A DNA stretch of 64,000 nt from Geobacillus vulcani PSS1 (GCF_000733845.1 NZ_JPOI01000001.1:1961501-2025500), one strand, 5' to 3'; positions 12,012 through 22,483 are shown, counted from the stretch's first letter. Made by a program: numbers and translations. Notes: generated from the sequence alone by a model not told the origin.

Positions 12012-12943
12012 ACCCGGTTTCGGTCATGCAAAAACAGAATGGCCCTTTCGATGGCGCGGACAAATGGCAGGGCGGCCACTGAGCAAATGACGTTGAACAA
12101 AACGCTCACATGAGCGAGCTGCACATCAGGCGCTGGGCTGAGCCCGGCGGCGAGACGGGCGAGCGGCTCGGTCCAAAAGGCGAACAAGGCGGCGCCGGCG
12201 ACGTTCAGCCATAGATGGGTGTAGGCGGTCAGCTGGGCCTCCTTGCTGGAGCCGATCGAAGCCAAAAGTCCGGTGATGCACGTACCGATGTTGGCGCCAA
12301 GCAACATCGCAATTGCCGCGGGCAGCGTCAACAGCTGTTCGTTTAAAAATCCCATGGCGATGCCGATTGTTGCCGCGCTCGAGTGAACGAGAGCAGTAAG
12401 GACAATGCCGACAAGAAGGCCGGCAGCGATGGATCGGTTTGTTTCTTTAAGCCATGCATCAACGAACGGGTGGGCGGCAAGCGGTTTAGCGAGGCTGCCA
12501 AAGCCGTCCATGGCAAACAGCACAGCGGCGAGACCGACGGCGGTCATGCCGATGCCGAGAACAAGGCGATGACGGCCGAAAAAAACAAGCAGCGCGCCGC
12601 TGACAAGAAGTGGGATGGCGCCATCACCGATATCGAGCGTCATCAGCTCGGTCGTGACCGTCGAGCCAATGTTGCTGCCTAAAATGATGCCGATCGATTG
12701 GCGGAACGATAAGTAGCCGGCGGCGACAAGGCCGACTGTCATCACCATCACCGCTGAGCTGCTTTGCAAGAGAGCGGTTGTCGCCAAACCGGCGACAAAT
12801 CCTTGCAGCGGTGTGGCGGTAAAGCGCATGAGCCACTGTTTCAACCGATGGCCGGACAACGTGTAAAGTCCGGCTTTCATCATAAACATGCCAAGAAGGA
12901 ACAAAGCGGTGTAAATGGCGAACAGCATGACAAATGATGCCAT
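12008..12943 (-). CDS. yqeW: Na/phosphate cotransporter family protein (YqeW-like)
   Basis: 311 aa integral membrane protein of the NptA/PNaS family. Two inverted repeats are visible, each with the conserved serine-rich motif: [11 protein letters not shown] near residue 60 and [10 protein letters not shown] in the second half. About eight hydrophobic segments. Start at 12943 after AAAGGGGGG. It is the only - strand gene in the first 29 kb and occupies the yqeW position between mtaB and rpsU. Substrate (phosphate with sodium) is inferred from family. Confidence 0.88.
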   Translation of the reverse strand: MASFVMLFAIYTALFLLGMFMMKAGLYTLSGHRLKQWLMRFTATPLQGFVAGLATTALLQSSSAVMVMTVGLVAAGYLSFRQSIGIILGSNIGSTVTTELMTLDIGDGAIPLLVSGALLVFFGRHRLVLGIGMTAVGLAAVLFAMDGFGSLAKPLAAHPFVDAWLKETNRSIAAGLLVGIVLTALVHSSAATIGIAMGFLNEQLLTLPAAIAMLLGANIGTCITGLLASIGSSKEAQLTAYTHLWLNVAGAALFAFWTEPLARLAAGLSPAPDVQLAHVSVLFNVICSVAALPFVRAIERAILFLHDRNRV

Positions 12944-13048
12944 GGGCGCCCCCCTTTCATCTTAATATGTATGAGCCTTGTCCGCACGTAATGACCATTT
13001 TTTCAGCGTGGGGAAGAGGCGGCCGGCAGGATGCCGTTGCTTTTTTTA

Positions 13049-13078
13049 TTGACCTTTTCTGTCAGCATGTATTATAAT
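13049..13078 (+). promoter_or_regulatory. SigA promoter of rpsU
   Basis: TTGACC (13049-13054), 18-base spacer, TATAAT (13073-13078), about 48 bases before the rpsU start codon. Confidence 0.75.
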
Positions 13079-13126
13079 TGACAAGTACAATATGCAATGG
13101 TTGTTGTTCGGAGGGAGGGAAGCAGG

Positions 13127-13300
13127 ATGTCCAAAACGATCGTTCGCAAAAATGAGTCGATCGACGACGCTCTTCGTCGCTTTAAGCGTGCCGTTTCGAA
13201 AACGGGCACTTTGCAAGAAGTGAGAAAGCGCGAATTTTATGAAAAGCCAAGCGTCAGACGGAAGAAAAAATCTGAGGCGGCTAGAAAGCGCAAGCACTAA
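13127..13300 (+). CDS. rpsU: 30S ribosomal protein S21
   Basis: 57 aa, basic. [21 protein letters not shown] is the conserved N-terminus and the C-terminus is a run of Lys/Arg ([14 protein letters not shown]). Start ATG 13127 after GGAGGGAGG. Followed by yqeY as in B. subtilis. Confidence 0.97.
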   Translation: MSKTIVRKNESIDDALRRFKRAVSKTGTLQEVRKREFYEKPSVRRKKKSEAARKRKH

Positions 13301-13329
13301 GAGCATGCATTAAAGAGGGTGTATAATCG

Positions 13330-13776
13330 GTGAGTCTTCTCGATCGTTTGAATGACGATATGAAGCAAGCGATGAAAAACAAGGAGAAAGAAAAACTGTC
13401 TGTTCTCCGGATGCTGAAAGCGGCGCTGCAAAACGAAGCGATCAAGCTCGGCAAAAGCCCGCTCTCGGAAGACGAAGAGCTGACGGTTCTTTCTCGCGAA
13501 CTGAAACAGCGTAAAGACTCCCTCCACGAATTTGAAAACGCTGGCCGTTCAGATCTTGTCGAGAAAGTGAAAACCGAAATTGAAATCGTTCAATCGTATA
13601 TGCCAAAGCCGCTGACGGAGGACGAGCTGCGCGAATTGATCGAGCAGACGATCAAGGAAGTCGGCGCCTCTTCGAAAGCGGATATGGGAAAAGTGATGGG
13701 CGCAATCATGCCGAAAGTGAAAGGAAGGGCGGATGGTTCGCTCGTCAACCGACTTGTCCAACAACAGCTGTCATAA
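13330..13776 (+). CDS. yqeY: GatB/YqeY domain protein
   Basis: 148 aa. The helical YqeY domain resembles the C-terminal tail domain of GatB (tRNA-dependent amidotransferase) and may bind tRNA; its cellular role is not settled. The whole protein is this domain ([14 protein letters not shown] at the start, [20 protein letters not shown] near the end). GTG start at 13330 preceded by AAAGAGGGTG. Follows rpsU by 29 bases and is likely co-transcribed. Confidence 0.93.
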   Translation: MSLLDRLNDDMKQAMKNKEKEKLSVLRMLKAALQNEAIKLGKSPLSEDEELTVLSRELKQRKDSLHEFENAGRSDLVEKVKTEIEIVQSYMPKPLTEDELRELIEQTIKEVGASSKADMGKVMGAIMPKVKGRADGSLVNRLVQQQLS

Positions 13777-13783
13777 ATGCAAT

Positions 13784-13816
13784 GGGCCTTGCCGGCAGGC
13801 GGGCCCGTTGTTTTTG
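13784..13816 (+). terminator. Terminator after yqeY
   Basis: GGGCCTTGCC and AGGCGGGCCC form an imperfect GC-rich stem followed by GTTGTTTTT. It ends the rpsU-yqeY unit. Confidence 0.7.
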
Positions 13817-13830
13817 AAAAGCGGTGCTAG

Positions 13831-13876
13831 AACCCCCTTTTGTCTCATACATATGAGATGAAAGGGGGTTCTTTTT
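13831..13876 (+). promoter_or_regulatory. Hairpin combining terminator, SigE-like -10 and the yqfC ribosome site
   Basis: AACCCCCTTT (13831-13840) pairs with AAAGGGGGTT (13861-13870), and inside it TCTCAT (13843-13848) pairs with ATGAGA (13853-13858). A CTTTTT run follows, as in a terminator. The loop region contains CATACATA (13846-13853), close to the SigE -10 consensus, and the 3' arm holds the AAAGGGGG ribosome site of yqfC. Read-through RNA from yqeY would fold and hide the site; RNA started from the internal -10 would lack the 5' arm. The structure is seen; the switching role is inference. Confidence 0.6.
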
Positions 13877-13877
13877 G

Positions 13878-14162
13878 ATGGTGAAAAAATGGCGCCAGCA
13901 GATGAAGCGGTGGATGGCGGAAAAGCTTGAACTTCCCGCCGACATTATGATGGATCTGCCCCGCATTACGATGGTTGGACACATACATATTTACATTGAA
14001 AACCACCGCGGGCTGCTTGCGTTCAGCGATAAAGAGCTCCGCCTTTTGCTGCGGAACGGACAGCTCGTTGTCCGCGGCGAACAGTTTGTCATTAAAACGA
14101 TTTTACCGGAAGAAATTTTGTTGGAAGGGAAAATCAACCAAGTCGTTTATATAGATGAATAG
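13878..14162 (+). CDS. yqfC: Sporulation protein YqfC
   Basis: 94 aa, YabP/YqfC family. In B. subtilis yqfC is a SigE-dependent mother-cell gene of unknown function. The family core is visible: LPRITMVGHIHIYIENHRGLLAF followed by a beta-rich stretch with VVRGEQFVIKTI. Start ATG 13878, with AAAGGGGG nine bases upstream. Sixteen bases before yqfD, so the two are probably one unit. Confidence 0.92.
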   Translation: MVKKWRQQMKRWMAEKLELPADIMMDLPRITMVGHIHIYIENHRGLLAFSDKELRLLLRNGQLVVRGEQFVIKTILPEEILLEGKINQVVYIDE

Positions 14163-14177
14163 CGAGGAGGAACGGGG

Positions 14178-15365
14178 ATGAAAAACGAATGGGTCGACAC
14201 GCTCGCCGGCAGCGTGCGGGTCAAAGCGAGAGGGAAAGGGATCGAACGGTTGATCAACGCCTGCGTCCGCCAAGGGATTGCCGTCTGGAACGTGAAAAAG
14301 CATAGCGCGGATACCGCGACGTTTTTCATTAAGCTCAGCGACGTGAAACGGCTGCGCCATGTCGCCCGGCAAAGCGAATGCAAACTTTCGTTTGTCGGGA
14401 GAACCGGGCTGCCGTTTTTTTGGCGGCGGGCCTGGCGGAACAGCGGGTTTTGGCTCGGCTTGCTTCTTTTTATAGCGATTGTGTTTTTGCTTTCGAACAT
14501 CGTTTGGAAGATCGAAATCGACGGGGCGGCTCCGGAGACGGAGCATCAAATCGCCCGCGAGTTGAAGCGAATGGGGGTCGAGCGCGGCGCATTTCAGTTT
14601 CTGCTTGATGCCCCGGAGACAATGCAAAAAAAGCTGACGGAACGCGTTCCGGACATCACGTGGGTCGGCGTTGAGTGGGAAGGGACATCGCTTCGCTTCC
14701 GCGTCGTTGAAAAAGAGATTCCGGAGCCGAAAAAACCGATTCCGCCACGTCATCTCGTGGCCAAAAAAGAGGCGGTCATCGCTGATTTGTTCGTTGAAGA
14801 AGGACAACCGCTCGTTTCCGTCAACGACTATGTGCAAAAAGGCCAACTGCTTGTTTCTGGCATCATCGGCGCGGAAGGGAGGACGAAGTTTGTGCCGGCG
14901 TCAGGGAAAGTGTTTGGCGAAACATGGTACAAGTCTACGGTCGTCCTGCCGCTCGAGACGACGTTTCATGTGTTGACCGGCAAGTTCACTGAACGGCATT
15001 ATATCGGAATCGGGCGCTTTTTGATTCCTGTTTGGGGATGGAAGAAGCCGGTGTTTGCCCATACCATCGTTGAGACAGAAAAACGGCCATTTCGTTTTTG
15101 GAAATGGGACTTGCCGCTCTATTACGAACGAATCACGATCCGCGAGGCGGAAGAAGTGAAGCGGCGCTACACGTGGGAAGAAGCGTTCGCGGAAGCAAAA
15201 GAGATCGCCCGCCGCGAACTGCGGGCGAAATTGCCGGAGGAGGCCGCCATTCGCGGCGAAAAAGTTTTGCATCAGGCGAAAGAGAATGGTAAAGTAAGGG
15301 TAGAATTGCATTACGAAGTCATCGAAAATATTGCTGTACCACAACCCATCGTCCAAGGAGATTGA
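14178..15365 (+). CDS. yqfD: Sporulation protein YqfD
   Basis: 395 aa, full length for the family. A cytoplasmic N-terminus (~95 aa) is followed by one transmembrane segment (FWLGLLLFIAIVFLLSNIVW) and a large outside domain. YqfD belongs to the stage IV sporulation family and is made in the mother cell under SigE; its molecular job is unknown. Start ATG 14178 after GCGAGGAGG. Its end is two bases from the phoH start codon. Confidence 0.93.
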   Translation: MKNEWVDTLAGSVRVKARGKGIERLINACVRQGIAVWNVKKHSADTATFFIKLSDVKRLRHVARQSECKLSFVGRTGLPFFWRRAWRNSGFWLGLLLFIAIVFLLSNIVWKIEIDGAAPETEHQIARELKRMGVERGAFQFLLDAPETMQKKLTERVPDITWVGVEWEGTSLRFRVVEKEIPEPKKPIPPRHLVAKKEAVIADLFVEEGQPLVSVNDYVQKGQLLVSGIIGAEGRTKFVPASGKVFGETWYKSTVVLPLETTFHVLTGKFTERHYIGIGRFLIPVWGWKKPVFAHTIVETEKRPFRFWKWDLPLYYERITIREAEEVKRRYTWEEAFAEAKEIARRELRAKLPEEAAIRGEKVLHQAKENGKVRVELHYEVIENIAVPQPIVQGD

Positions 15366-15367
15366 GA

Positions 15368-16330
15368 ATGTCAGAGCAGTTTGTTACGATCAGCCAACAT
15401 GTGCGAAACCCGCAGGAAGCGGCGGCGCTCTTTGGCGTCCATGACATCCATTTAAAGCGGATCGAGAAAGAGCTCGGCGTGTCGATTGTGACGCGCGGGG
15501 AAACAGTCAACGTCTCTGGCACGCCGCAGCAAGTTCAGCTCGTTGATGAATTGCTTCGCCATTTATTGATCGTCATTCGCAAAGGGGCGGCGGTCAGCGA
15601 GCGCGACGTTCTTTACGCCATTCAGCTTGCGAAAAAAGGAGCGCTTGACGGTCTTGTTCAGCTGTATGACGAAGAAATTACAAAAAATGCCAAAGGGAAG
15701 CCGATCCGCGTCAAAACGTTGGGCCAGCGCTATTATGTTGCGGCAATTGAACAGTACGACTTGACATTCGGCATCGGTCCAGCCGGCACCGGAAAAACAT
15801 ACTTGGCGGTCGTCATGGCAGTCAAGGCGTTAAAAAGCGGCAGCGTCAAGCGCATCATTTTGACTCGTCCGGCTGTCGAGGCCGGAGAAAGCCTCGGCTT
15901 TTTGCCAGGCGACTTAAAAGAGAAGGTTGACCCGTATTTGCGCCCGCTGTATGATGCCTTAAACGATGTGTTGGGAGCGGAGTATACGCAGAGGTTGATT
16001 GAGCGCGGCACGATTGAGATCGCTCCGCTCGCCTACATGCGCGGCCGGACGCTGGACGATGCGTTCGTCATCCTTGACGAGGCGCAAAATACGACGCCAG
16101 CGCAAATGAAAATGTTTTTGACCCGGCTCGGCTTCGGCTCGAAAATGGTCATTACCGGCGATATTTCCCAAGTCGACTTGCCGAAGGGCGTCGAATCGGG
16201 GCTTTCGGTCGCCAAGCGCATTTTGTCTTCCATTGGCGGCATTGCTTTTGTGTTTTTGGAACAGACGGATGTTGTTCGCCATCCGCTCGTCGCGAAAATT
16301 ATTGACGCCTATGATGAGGCGGGCTTATAG
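15368..16330 (+). CDS. phoH: PhoH-like ATPase
   Basis: 320 aa. The N-terminal ~100 residues are a KH-like RNA-binding region; the P-loop ATPase follows with Walker A GPAGTGKTYLAV and Walker B FVILDEAQN. PhoH-family ATPases are linked to RNA metabolism and, in many genomes, neighbour ybeY, as here. Start ATG 15368 with AAGGAG upstream; the in-frame TTG at 15362 lacks spacing. Fifty-three bases before pgpH. Confidence 0.96.
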   Translation: MSEQFVTISQHVRNPQEAAALFGVHDIHLKRIEKELGVSIVTRGETVNVSGTPQQVQLVDELLRHLLIVIRKGAAVSERDVLYAIQLAKKGALDGLVQLYDEEITKNAKGKPIRVKTLGQRYYVAAIEQYDLTFGIGPAGTGKTYLAVVMAVKALKSGSVKRIILTRPAVEAGESLGFLPGDLKEKVDPYLRPLYDALNDVLGAEYTQRLIERGTIEIAPLAYMRGRTLDDAFVILDEAQNTTPAQMKMFLTRLGFGSKMVITGDISQVDLPKGVESGLSVAKRILSSIGGIAFVFLEQTDVVRHPLVAKIIDAYDEAGL

Positions 16331-16383
16331 ATAGAACGAGAGCGACGGGATCGGCCTTTTCTTGCAAAGCGAGGGGAAAACCG

Positions 16384-18486
16384 GTGGGAAGGTTTCGTTT
16401 TTTTCTTGAGCGGACAAAAACAGTCCGCTTTGTCCGCTTTTGGCTGTTTTTGTTTTTGGCCGTTCTGTTGTTTGCCGTTTTATATTGGCAAGTGAAGCCG
16501 CGCCAGTATGAGCTGCGCCTGTTTGATATCGCTAAGGAAACGATTCGTTCGCCGGTGACGGTCGAGGACAAAGAGGCGACCGCCAAGTTGAAAGAAGAGG
16601 CGGCGGCGAAAGTAGCGGATGTCTATACGTTAAAAAAAGAATATGCCGAAAACCGGGTCGCCCTTCTTTCCTCGCTGTTTGCCGCGATTGAAAGCGTGCA
16701 GCACGAGGCGGAGCCGGATCGCCCGCTCGCCGATATGATGACCAAACTTGAGGAACGGCTGCCGCCGGAATGGCTTGCCTATTTGTCTGCCGCTGAATGG
16801 CAACGGTTGCTTGCCGCCTCGCCGGAGGAACTCAAAACGGCGAAGGAAGCCGCCTTAACGGCGGTGCATTCCGTCATGAGCGAGCGCATTTCCCAAGCCG
16901 AACTTGACACGGCGCGGGCGGAAGCGGCCAAAGAGCTTGAATACGCTGCGCTGTCGCCGCTGCTTCGCGAGGCGGTCGCCAAGCTTTGCCGACAGGCGGT
17001 TATTCCGAACGTCGTCTACGATCGGGCGGCGACGGAAGAAAAACGGCGGCAGGCGATGGATGAAGTGAAGCCGGTGAAAATTTTGCAAGGGCAAGTGATC
17101 GTCGAGGAAGGACAGTTTATTACGAATGATGTTTACCGCCGGCTCGAGCTGGTCGGCTTGCTTGGGAGCGGGCGTCCGTCTTGGACCGCCGCTGGGCTTG
17201 GGGTGTTCGTTTTGTTGCTGCTTGCTCCGCTCATGTACTATTTTCGGACGGAAACAACGAATGAAAAACTGTCGCTTTATACAGCCATTTTTACGTTGAT
17301 GATGACGACAATGGCGCTCATTCGCCTTGTGCCATCCAGCGGCGCTGTTTCCATCGGTTGTCTTGTGCCGGCGGCGTTTGGGCCGATGCTCGTCCGCATT
17401 TTGCTCGGAGAGCGGCTCGCGATGATGACGGCCATCATCGGAGCAGTATGCGGCAGTTTGTTGTTCAATGAGGAAATGGGAACAGCCGGCGCGGTGTCGG
17501 TGTCGTTGATTGTTTACTTTCTTGCCGGCGGCTTGGCCGGTGCGTTTTGTCTGCCGAAGGAGCTGGCGAAAGCGAACATTTGGCGAGCCGGCGTGTTGGT
17601 CGCCGCGGTCAATATCGTTTCGCTTTTTTCGTTGTTGCTGTTAAAAAGCGGCCGCTATTCGCCGGCGGAAATCGGTTTGTTGGTGCTGATGGCGGCGGCC
17701 TCAGGGGTTTTTTCTGCCATTTTGACGATCGGTCTCTTGCCGGTGTTGGAGGCAGCGTTCGGCATTTTGTCGCCGCTTCGGCTCATTGAACTGTCCAATC
17801 CGAACCATCCGCTCTTGCGCAAGTTGCTCACTGAAGCGCCGGGGACGTACCATCATAGCATTATGGTCGCCAATTTGGCCGAAGCGGCGTGCGAGGCGAT
17901 CGGCGCCGACGGCTTGCTGGCGCGCGTCGCCTGCTACTACCATGACATCGGCAAGACGAAGCGGCCGCGCTATTTCATCGAAAACCAAATAGGCGGCAAT
18001 CCACATGACCATTTGTCGCCGCAGTTGAGCAAAAATATTATTATCGCCCATGTCGCCGATGGCGTCGCTTTGCTCCGCAAGCACCGGCTGCCGAAGGAGA
18101 TTATTGACATCGCCGAACAGCACCACGGCACGACGTTGCTCAAGTATTTTTATCATAAGGCGCGCGAGCAAACCGAGTTTGTCTCGGAAGCGGAGTTTCG
18201 TTATCCTGGGCCGAAGCCGCAGACGAAAGAAGCGGCGGTCATCAACATCGCCGACAGCGTCGAAGCGGCTGTTCGCTCGCTATCCAACCCGTCGCAGGAA
18301 AAAATCGAGAAGATCGTCCGATCGGTCATCGCTGATCGTTTGCAGGACAACCAGCTGAACGAATGCGACATTACGCTGAAGGAGTTGGAACTCGTCGCCC
18401 GTTCGCTTTGCGAGACTTTAAACGGCGTCTTCCATTCGCGCATCGAATACCCAGAAGTACGAAAGGAAAAGGTGAAGCATGCATGA
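16384..18486 (+). CDS. pgpH: Cyclic-di-AMP phosphodiesterase PgpH (YqfF)
   Basis: 700 aa membrane HD-domain hydrolase that degrades cyclic di-AMP. An N-terminal membrane anchor (FWLFLFLAVLLFAVLYW), an extracellular 7TMR-HDED domain (~residues 45-270), about seven transmembrane helices, and a cytoplasmic HD domain with YYHDIGKTKRP (H520-D521) and HHSIM. GTG start at 16384 after GAGGGG. Its last codons overlap the ybeY start (ATGA), so translation is coupled. Confidence 0.96.
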   Translation: MGRFRFFLERTKTVRFVRFWLFLFLAVLLFAVLYWQVKPRQYELRLFDIAKETIRSPVTVEDKEATAKLKEEAAAKVADVYTLKKEYAENRVALLSSLFAAIESVQHEAEPDRPLADMMTKLEERLPPEWLAYLSAAEWQRLLAASPEELKTAKEAALTAVHSVMSERISQAELDTARAEAAKELEYAALSPLLREAVAKLCRQAVIPNVVYDRAATEEKRRQAMDEVKPVKILQGQVIVEEGQFITNDVYRRLELVGLLGSGRPSWTAAGLGVFVLLLLAPLMYYFRTETTNEKLSLYTAIFTLMMTTMALIRLVPSSGAVSIGCLVPAAFGPMLVRILLGERLAMMTAIIGAVCGSLLFNEEMGTAGAVSVSLIVYFLAGGLAGAFCLPKELAKANIWRAGVLVAAVNIVSLFSLLLLKSGRYSPAEIGLLVLMAAASGVFSAILTIGLLPVLEAAFGILSPLRLIELSNPNHPLLRKLLTEAPGTYHHSIMVANLAEAACEAIGADGLLARVACYYHDIGKTKRPRYFIENQIGGNPHDHLSPQLSKNIIIAHVADGVALLRKHRLPKEIIDIAEQHHGTTLLKYFYHKAREQTEFVSEAEFRYPGPKPQTKEAAVINIADSVEAAVRSLSNPSQEKIEKIVRSVIADRLQDNQLNECDITLKELELVARSLCETLNGVFHSRIEYPEVRKEKVKHA

Positions 18487-18953
18487 CCATTCACATTGAT
18501 GTTCTAGATGAAACAAACGAGGTGACCGCTGAGCAAATCGAGATGATCGAGCGGCTGCTCAGCGAGGCGGCGGCCCTTGAAAACGTGCCGGACGGGGCGG
18601 AGGTGAGCGTCACATTTGTGGACAACGAACGCATCCGCGCGATGAATCGCGACTATCGTGGCAAAGATGCGCCGACCGATGTGCTTTCGTTTGCTCTTGA
18701 GGAGGAAGGAGAAGAAGAGGTTCACATCGTCGGCGCTGATATGCCGCTGGTGCTCGGCGATATCGTCATTTCGATTCCGAAGGCGAAAGAGCAGGCGGCA
18801 GCCTATGGCCATTCGTTTATGCGCGAGCTCGGGTTTTTGGCTGTGCACGGTTTTTTGCATCTGCTTGGTTACGATCATGAGACAGAAGAGCAAGAGCGCG
18901 TCATGTTCGCCAAGCAGGAAGACATCTTAGCGAGGTTCGGGTTGACAAGATAA
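18483..18953 (+). CDS. ybeY: Endoribonuclease YbeY
   Basis: 156 aa zinc-dependent RNase for 16S rRNA 3' maturation and ribosome quality control (yqfG). The metal site HGFLHLLGYDH has the HxxxHxxxxxH pattern; DVLSFAL is also conserved. ATG 18483 overlaps the pgpH stop by 4 bases and its own stop overlaps dgkA by 1 base. Confidence 0.96.
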   Translation: MTIHIDVLDETNEVTAEQIEMIERLLSEAAALENVPDGAEVSVTFVDNERIRAMNRDYRGKDAPTDVLSFALEEEGEEEVHIVGADMPLVLGDIVISIPKAKEQAAAYGHSFMRELGFLAVHGFLHLLGYDHETEEQERVMFAKQEDILARFGLTR

Positions 18954-19306
18954 TGCGCGGCAAACGAGAACGAGACCGGTTTGCTTGGGCGTGGGCGGGA
19001 ATGAAGGCGGCGGTGAAAGAGGAAGTTCATTTGCGCTTTCATTTGGCGTCCGCTGTTGTCGCCTTTGCCGCCGGGTGGGTCGTTGGGCTGTCGCGCTGGG
19101 AGTGGATCGTGCTGTTCATGGTGGTCGGCACGGTTATTGCGCTTGAGCTCGTCAACACGGCTATTGAGCGCGCCGTCGATTTGGCAACGGGTGAGTTTCA
19201 TCCATTGGCGAAGGCGGCGAAAGACATCGCGGCCGCGGCGGTGCTCGCGGCGGCCGGATTGGCGGTTGTGATCGGCATTTTGTTGTTTTGGCCGCATCTT
19301 CGCTAA
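18953..19306 (+). CDS. dgkA: Undecaprenol kinase (DgkA family)
   Basis: 117 aa, three transmembrane helices. In Gram-positives this enzyme phosphorylates undecaprenol rather than diacylglycerol, returning lipid carrier for wall synthesis. The active-site segment ALELVNTAIERAVDLAT and AKDIAAAAVL are visible. ATG 18953 overlaps the last base of the ybeY stop. Confidence 0.94.
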   Translation: MRGKRERDRFAWAWAGMKAAVKEEVHLRFHLASAVVAFAAGWVVGLSRWEWIVLFMVVGTVIALELVNTAIERAVDLATGEFHPLAKAAKDIAAAAVLAAAGLAVVIGILLFWPHLR

Positions 19307-19381
19307 ACGAAAGAGAGAAAATTCTAATTTTTCTGTTACATTTTGATTTCAAATGATGAAATGAATGGCGTTTTTTTGTAA

Positions 19382-20726
<1,345 letters not shown>

Positions 20727-20827
20727 CGGTTAGAAAATTTTACGCGACATAAACCGTTTTTGCCTGAGCCAACCTATAGGTAAACCACCAATACGCAATG
20801 CCTGCAGGCGGAAAGAGGTGTCATTCC

Positions 20828-20971
20828 ATGCTTGAGTTTACGTGGAAGTTGTTTAGCCAAACAGGCAATATCGACACGTACCTCCTATTTAAAGAGTTGG
20901 AACGAGAGCAACAGTTTGGCGGTGAAGAGCAAAACGCTGAACAGAAGGAAATCGACCAACCGATCTCGTAG
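20828..20971 (+). CDS. yqzL: Small protein YqzL
   Basis: 47 aa, beginning [20 protein letters not shown] and ending EIDQPIS, acidic in its second half. It matches the small YqzL protein found between era and recO in bacilli; function unknown. Ribosome site AGAGGTG at 20812, ATG 20828, stop 20969-20971. Thirty-one bases before recO. Confidence 0.85.
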   Translation: MLEFTWKLFSQTGNIDTYLLFKELEREQQFGGEEQNAEQKEIDQPIS

Positions 20972-21002
20972 CATCGTTGTTGGTAGAAGCGGTGGTGATG
21001 GG

Positions 21003-21791
21003 ATGTTCGAAACGTGTGAAGCGATCGTCATGCGAACGGTCGATTATGGTGAAACAAATAAAATTGTCACATTGTTTACCCGAGAATGGGGAAAGGTGGC
21101 TGCGATGGCAAGGGGAGCGAAAAAGCCAAGCAGCCGCCTTTCTGCTGTTACGCAGCCGCTCTCATACGGCCATTATGTCATCCGCCGCAGCCGCGGTGTC
21201 GGTGTTCTTCACCAGGGAGAGCTCATTGACTCGATGCGGGCGCTGCGCGAAGATTTGTTTGCCGCCGCCTATGCGGCGTATATTGTGGAGCTCACCGACA
21301 AAAGCATGGAAGAGCAAAAGCGCAATCCATACTTGTTTGAGCTTCTTTTGCAGACACTACAATATATGAGCGAAGGCCGCGATTTAGAGATTTTGACGTT
21401 CATTTACGAAATGAAAATGCTTGCGGTTCTTGGCATCCCCCCTGTGCTTGACCGTTGTGCCCGTTGCGGGGCGACGGAGGGGCGCTTCGCGTTTTCCGTC
21501 AAGGAGGCGGGCTTCCTTTGCCATCGCTGCGAGACGTCCGATCCCCATCGGTTCCCGCTCTCTCCGGCTTCCGCCCGGCTGTTGCGTCTCTTTTTTCATA
21601 TCGATCTTGCTCGGCTTGGATCCATATCGGTGAAAGAAAGGACAAAGATGGAGCTGGGCGCCGTATTGTCCGCCTATTATGATGAATATGCCGGCCTGTC
21701 GCTGAAGACGAAGCGTTTTTTGCAACAAATCGGTGAACTGAAAGACAAGCTCAGCCCTGACGGAGGGCAAGGAGCATCATTTTCATTGTGA
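21003..21791 (+). CDS. recO: DNA repair protein RecO
   Basis: 262 aa RecFOR-pathway mediator that helps load RecA and anneals DNA. N-terminal OB fold ([25 protein letters not shown]), helical core, and a zinc site CARC...CHRC near residues 150-178. Start ATG 21003 after a GGTGGTGATGGG region. In B. subtilis glyQ-glyS follow recO; here ccpN comes next. Confidence 0.95.
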   Translation: MFETCEAIVMRTVDYGETNKIVTLFTREWGKVAAMARGAKKPSSRLSAVTQPLSYGHYVIRRSRGVGVLHQGELIDSMRALREDLFAAAYAAYIVELTDKSMEEQKRNPYLFELLLQTLQYMSEGRDLEILTFIYEMKMLAVLGIPPVLDRCARCGATEGRFAFSVKEAGFLCHRCETSDPHRFPLSPASARLLRLFFHIDLARLGSISVKERTKMELGAVLSAYYDEYAGLSLKTKRFLQQIGELKDKLSPDGGQGASFSL

Positions 21792-21859
21792 ATGGGGCGT
21801 GTAGTATAATATAAAAGTGATAGCGTGTGGGACCTTTTTTGGCAAGGTGGTGAACGACG

Positions 21860-22483
21860 ATCGAACTAAATAAGCGCCAAGAGCAGATTTTGCAAATTGT
21901 GAAAGACTACGGACCGATCACTGGGGAAAGCATCGCTGAGAAACTGAACTTGACGAGGGCGACGCTGCGGCCGGACTTGGCCATCTTGACCATGGCCGGC
22001 TACTTGGAAGCGCGGCCGCGCGTCGGCTATTTCTATACGGGAAAAACCGGCAAGCAGTTGTTCGCCGATAAAATGAAAAAGATGAAAGTCGAGGATTACC
22101 AATCGATTCCGGTCGTCGTCAATGAAAATGTGAGCGTCTATGATGCGATCGTCACGATGTTTCTAGAGGACGTCGGCACGCTGTTTGTTGTCGATGACGA
22201 GTCGTTGCTTGCCGGTGTGCTGTCGCGCAAAGATTTGTTGCGCGCAAGCCTTGGCAAGCAGGAACTGACGGCGATTCCGGTCAATATTATTATGACGCGG
22301 ATGCCGAACATCGCCGTTTGCTACAAGGACGACCCGCTCATTGACGTAGCTGAACAGCTGATTGAAAAACAGATCGATGCCATGCCGGTCGTGCGCAAAA
22401 CGGAGAAAGGATATGAAGTGATTGGCCGTATTACGAAAACGAATATAACGAAAGCCTTCGTGTCGCTAGCCAAAGAGGACTAA
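21860..22483 (+). CDS. ccpN: Transcriptional repressor CcpN (non-standard start)
   Basis: Represses gluconeogenic genes (gapB, pckA) and an sRNA in B. subtilis when glycolytic substrates are present. N-terminal HTH (ITGESIAEKLNLTRATLRPDLAILT) and two CBS domains (VNENVSVYDAIVTMF; MTRMPNIAVCYKDDPL). B. subtilis begins MSTIELNKRQ. Here the matching codons are ACG ACG ATC GAA CTA (21854 on) with an in-frame TGA directly before, so no ATG, GTG or TTG is available. AAGGTGGTGA (21844-21853) is well placed for ATC 21860 or ACG. The first standard in-frame codon (TTG 21890) would cut into the HTH region. Confidence 0.85.
   Translation: MELNKRQEQILQIVKDYGPITGESIAEKLNLTRATLRPDLAILTMAGYLEARPRVGYFYTGKTGKQLFADKMKKMKVEDYQSIPVVVNENVSVYDAIVTMFLEDVGTLFVVDDESLLAGVLSRKDLLRASLGKQELTAIPVNIIMTRMPNIAVCYKDDPLIDVAEQLIEKQIDAMPVVRKTEKGYEVIGRITKTNITKAFVSLAKED

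Noticed and set aside
20727..20827. Possible terminator after era (CGGTT...AAACCG then TTTTT)
   Set aside because: The stem is short with a very large loop; not convincing as a terminator.
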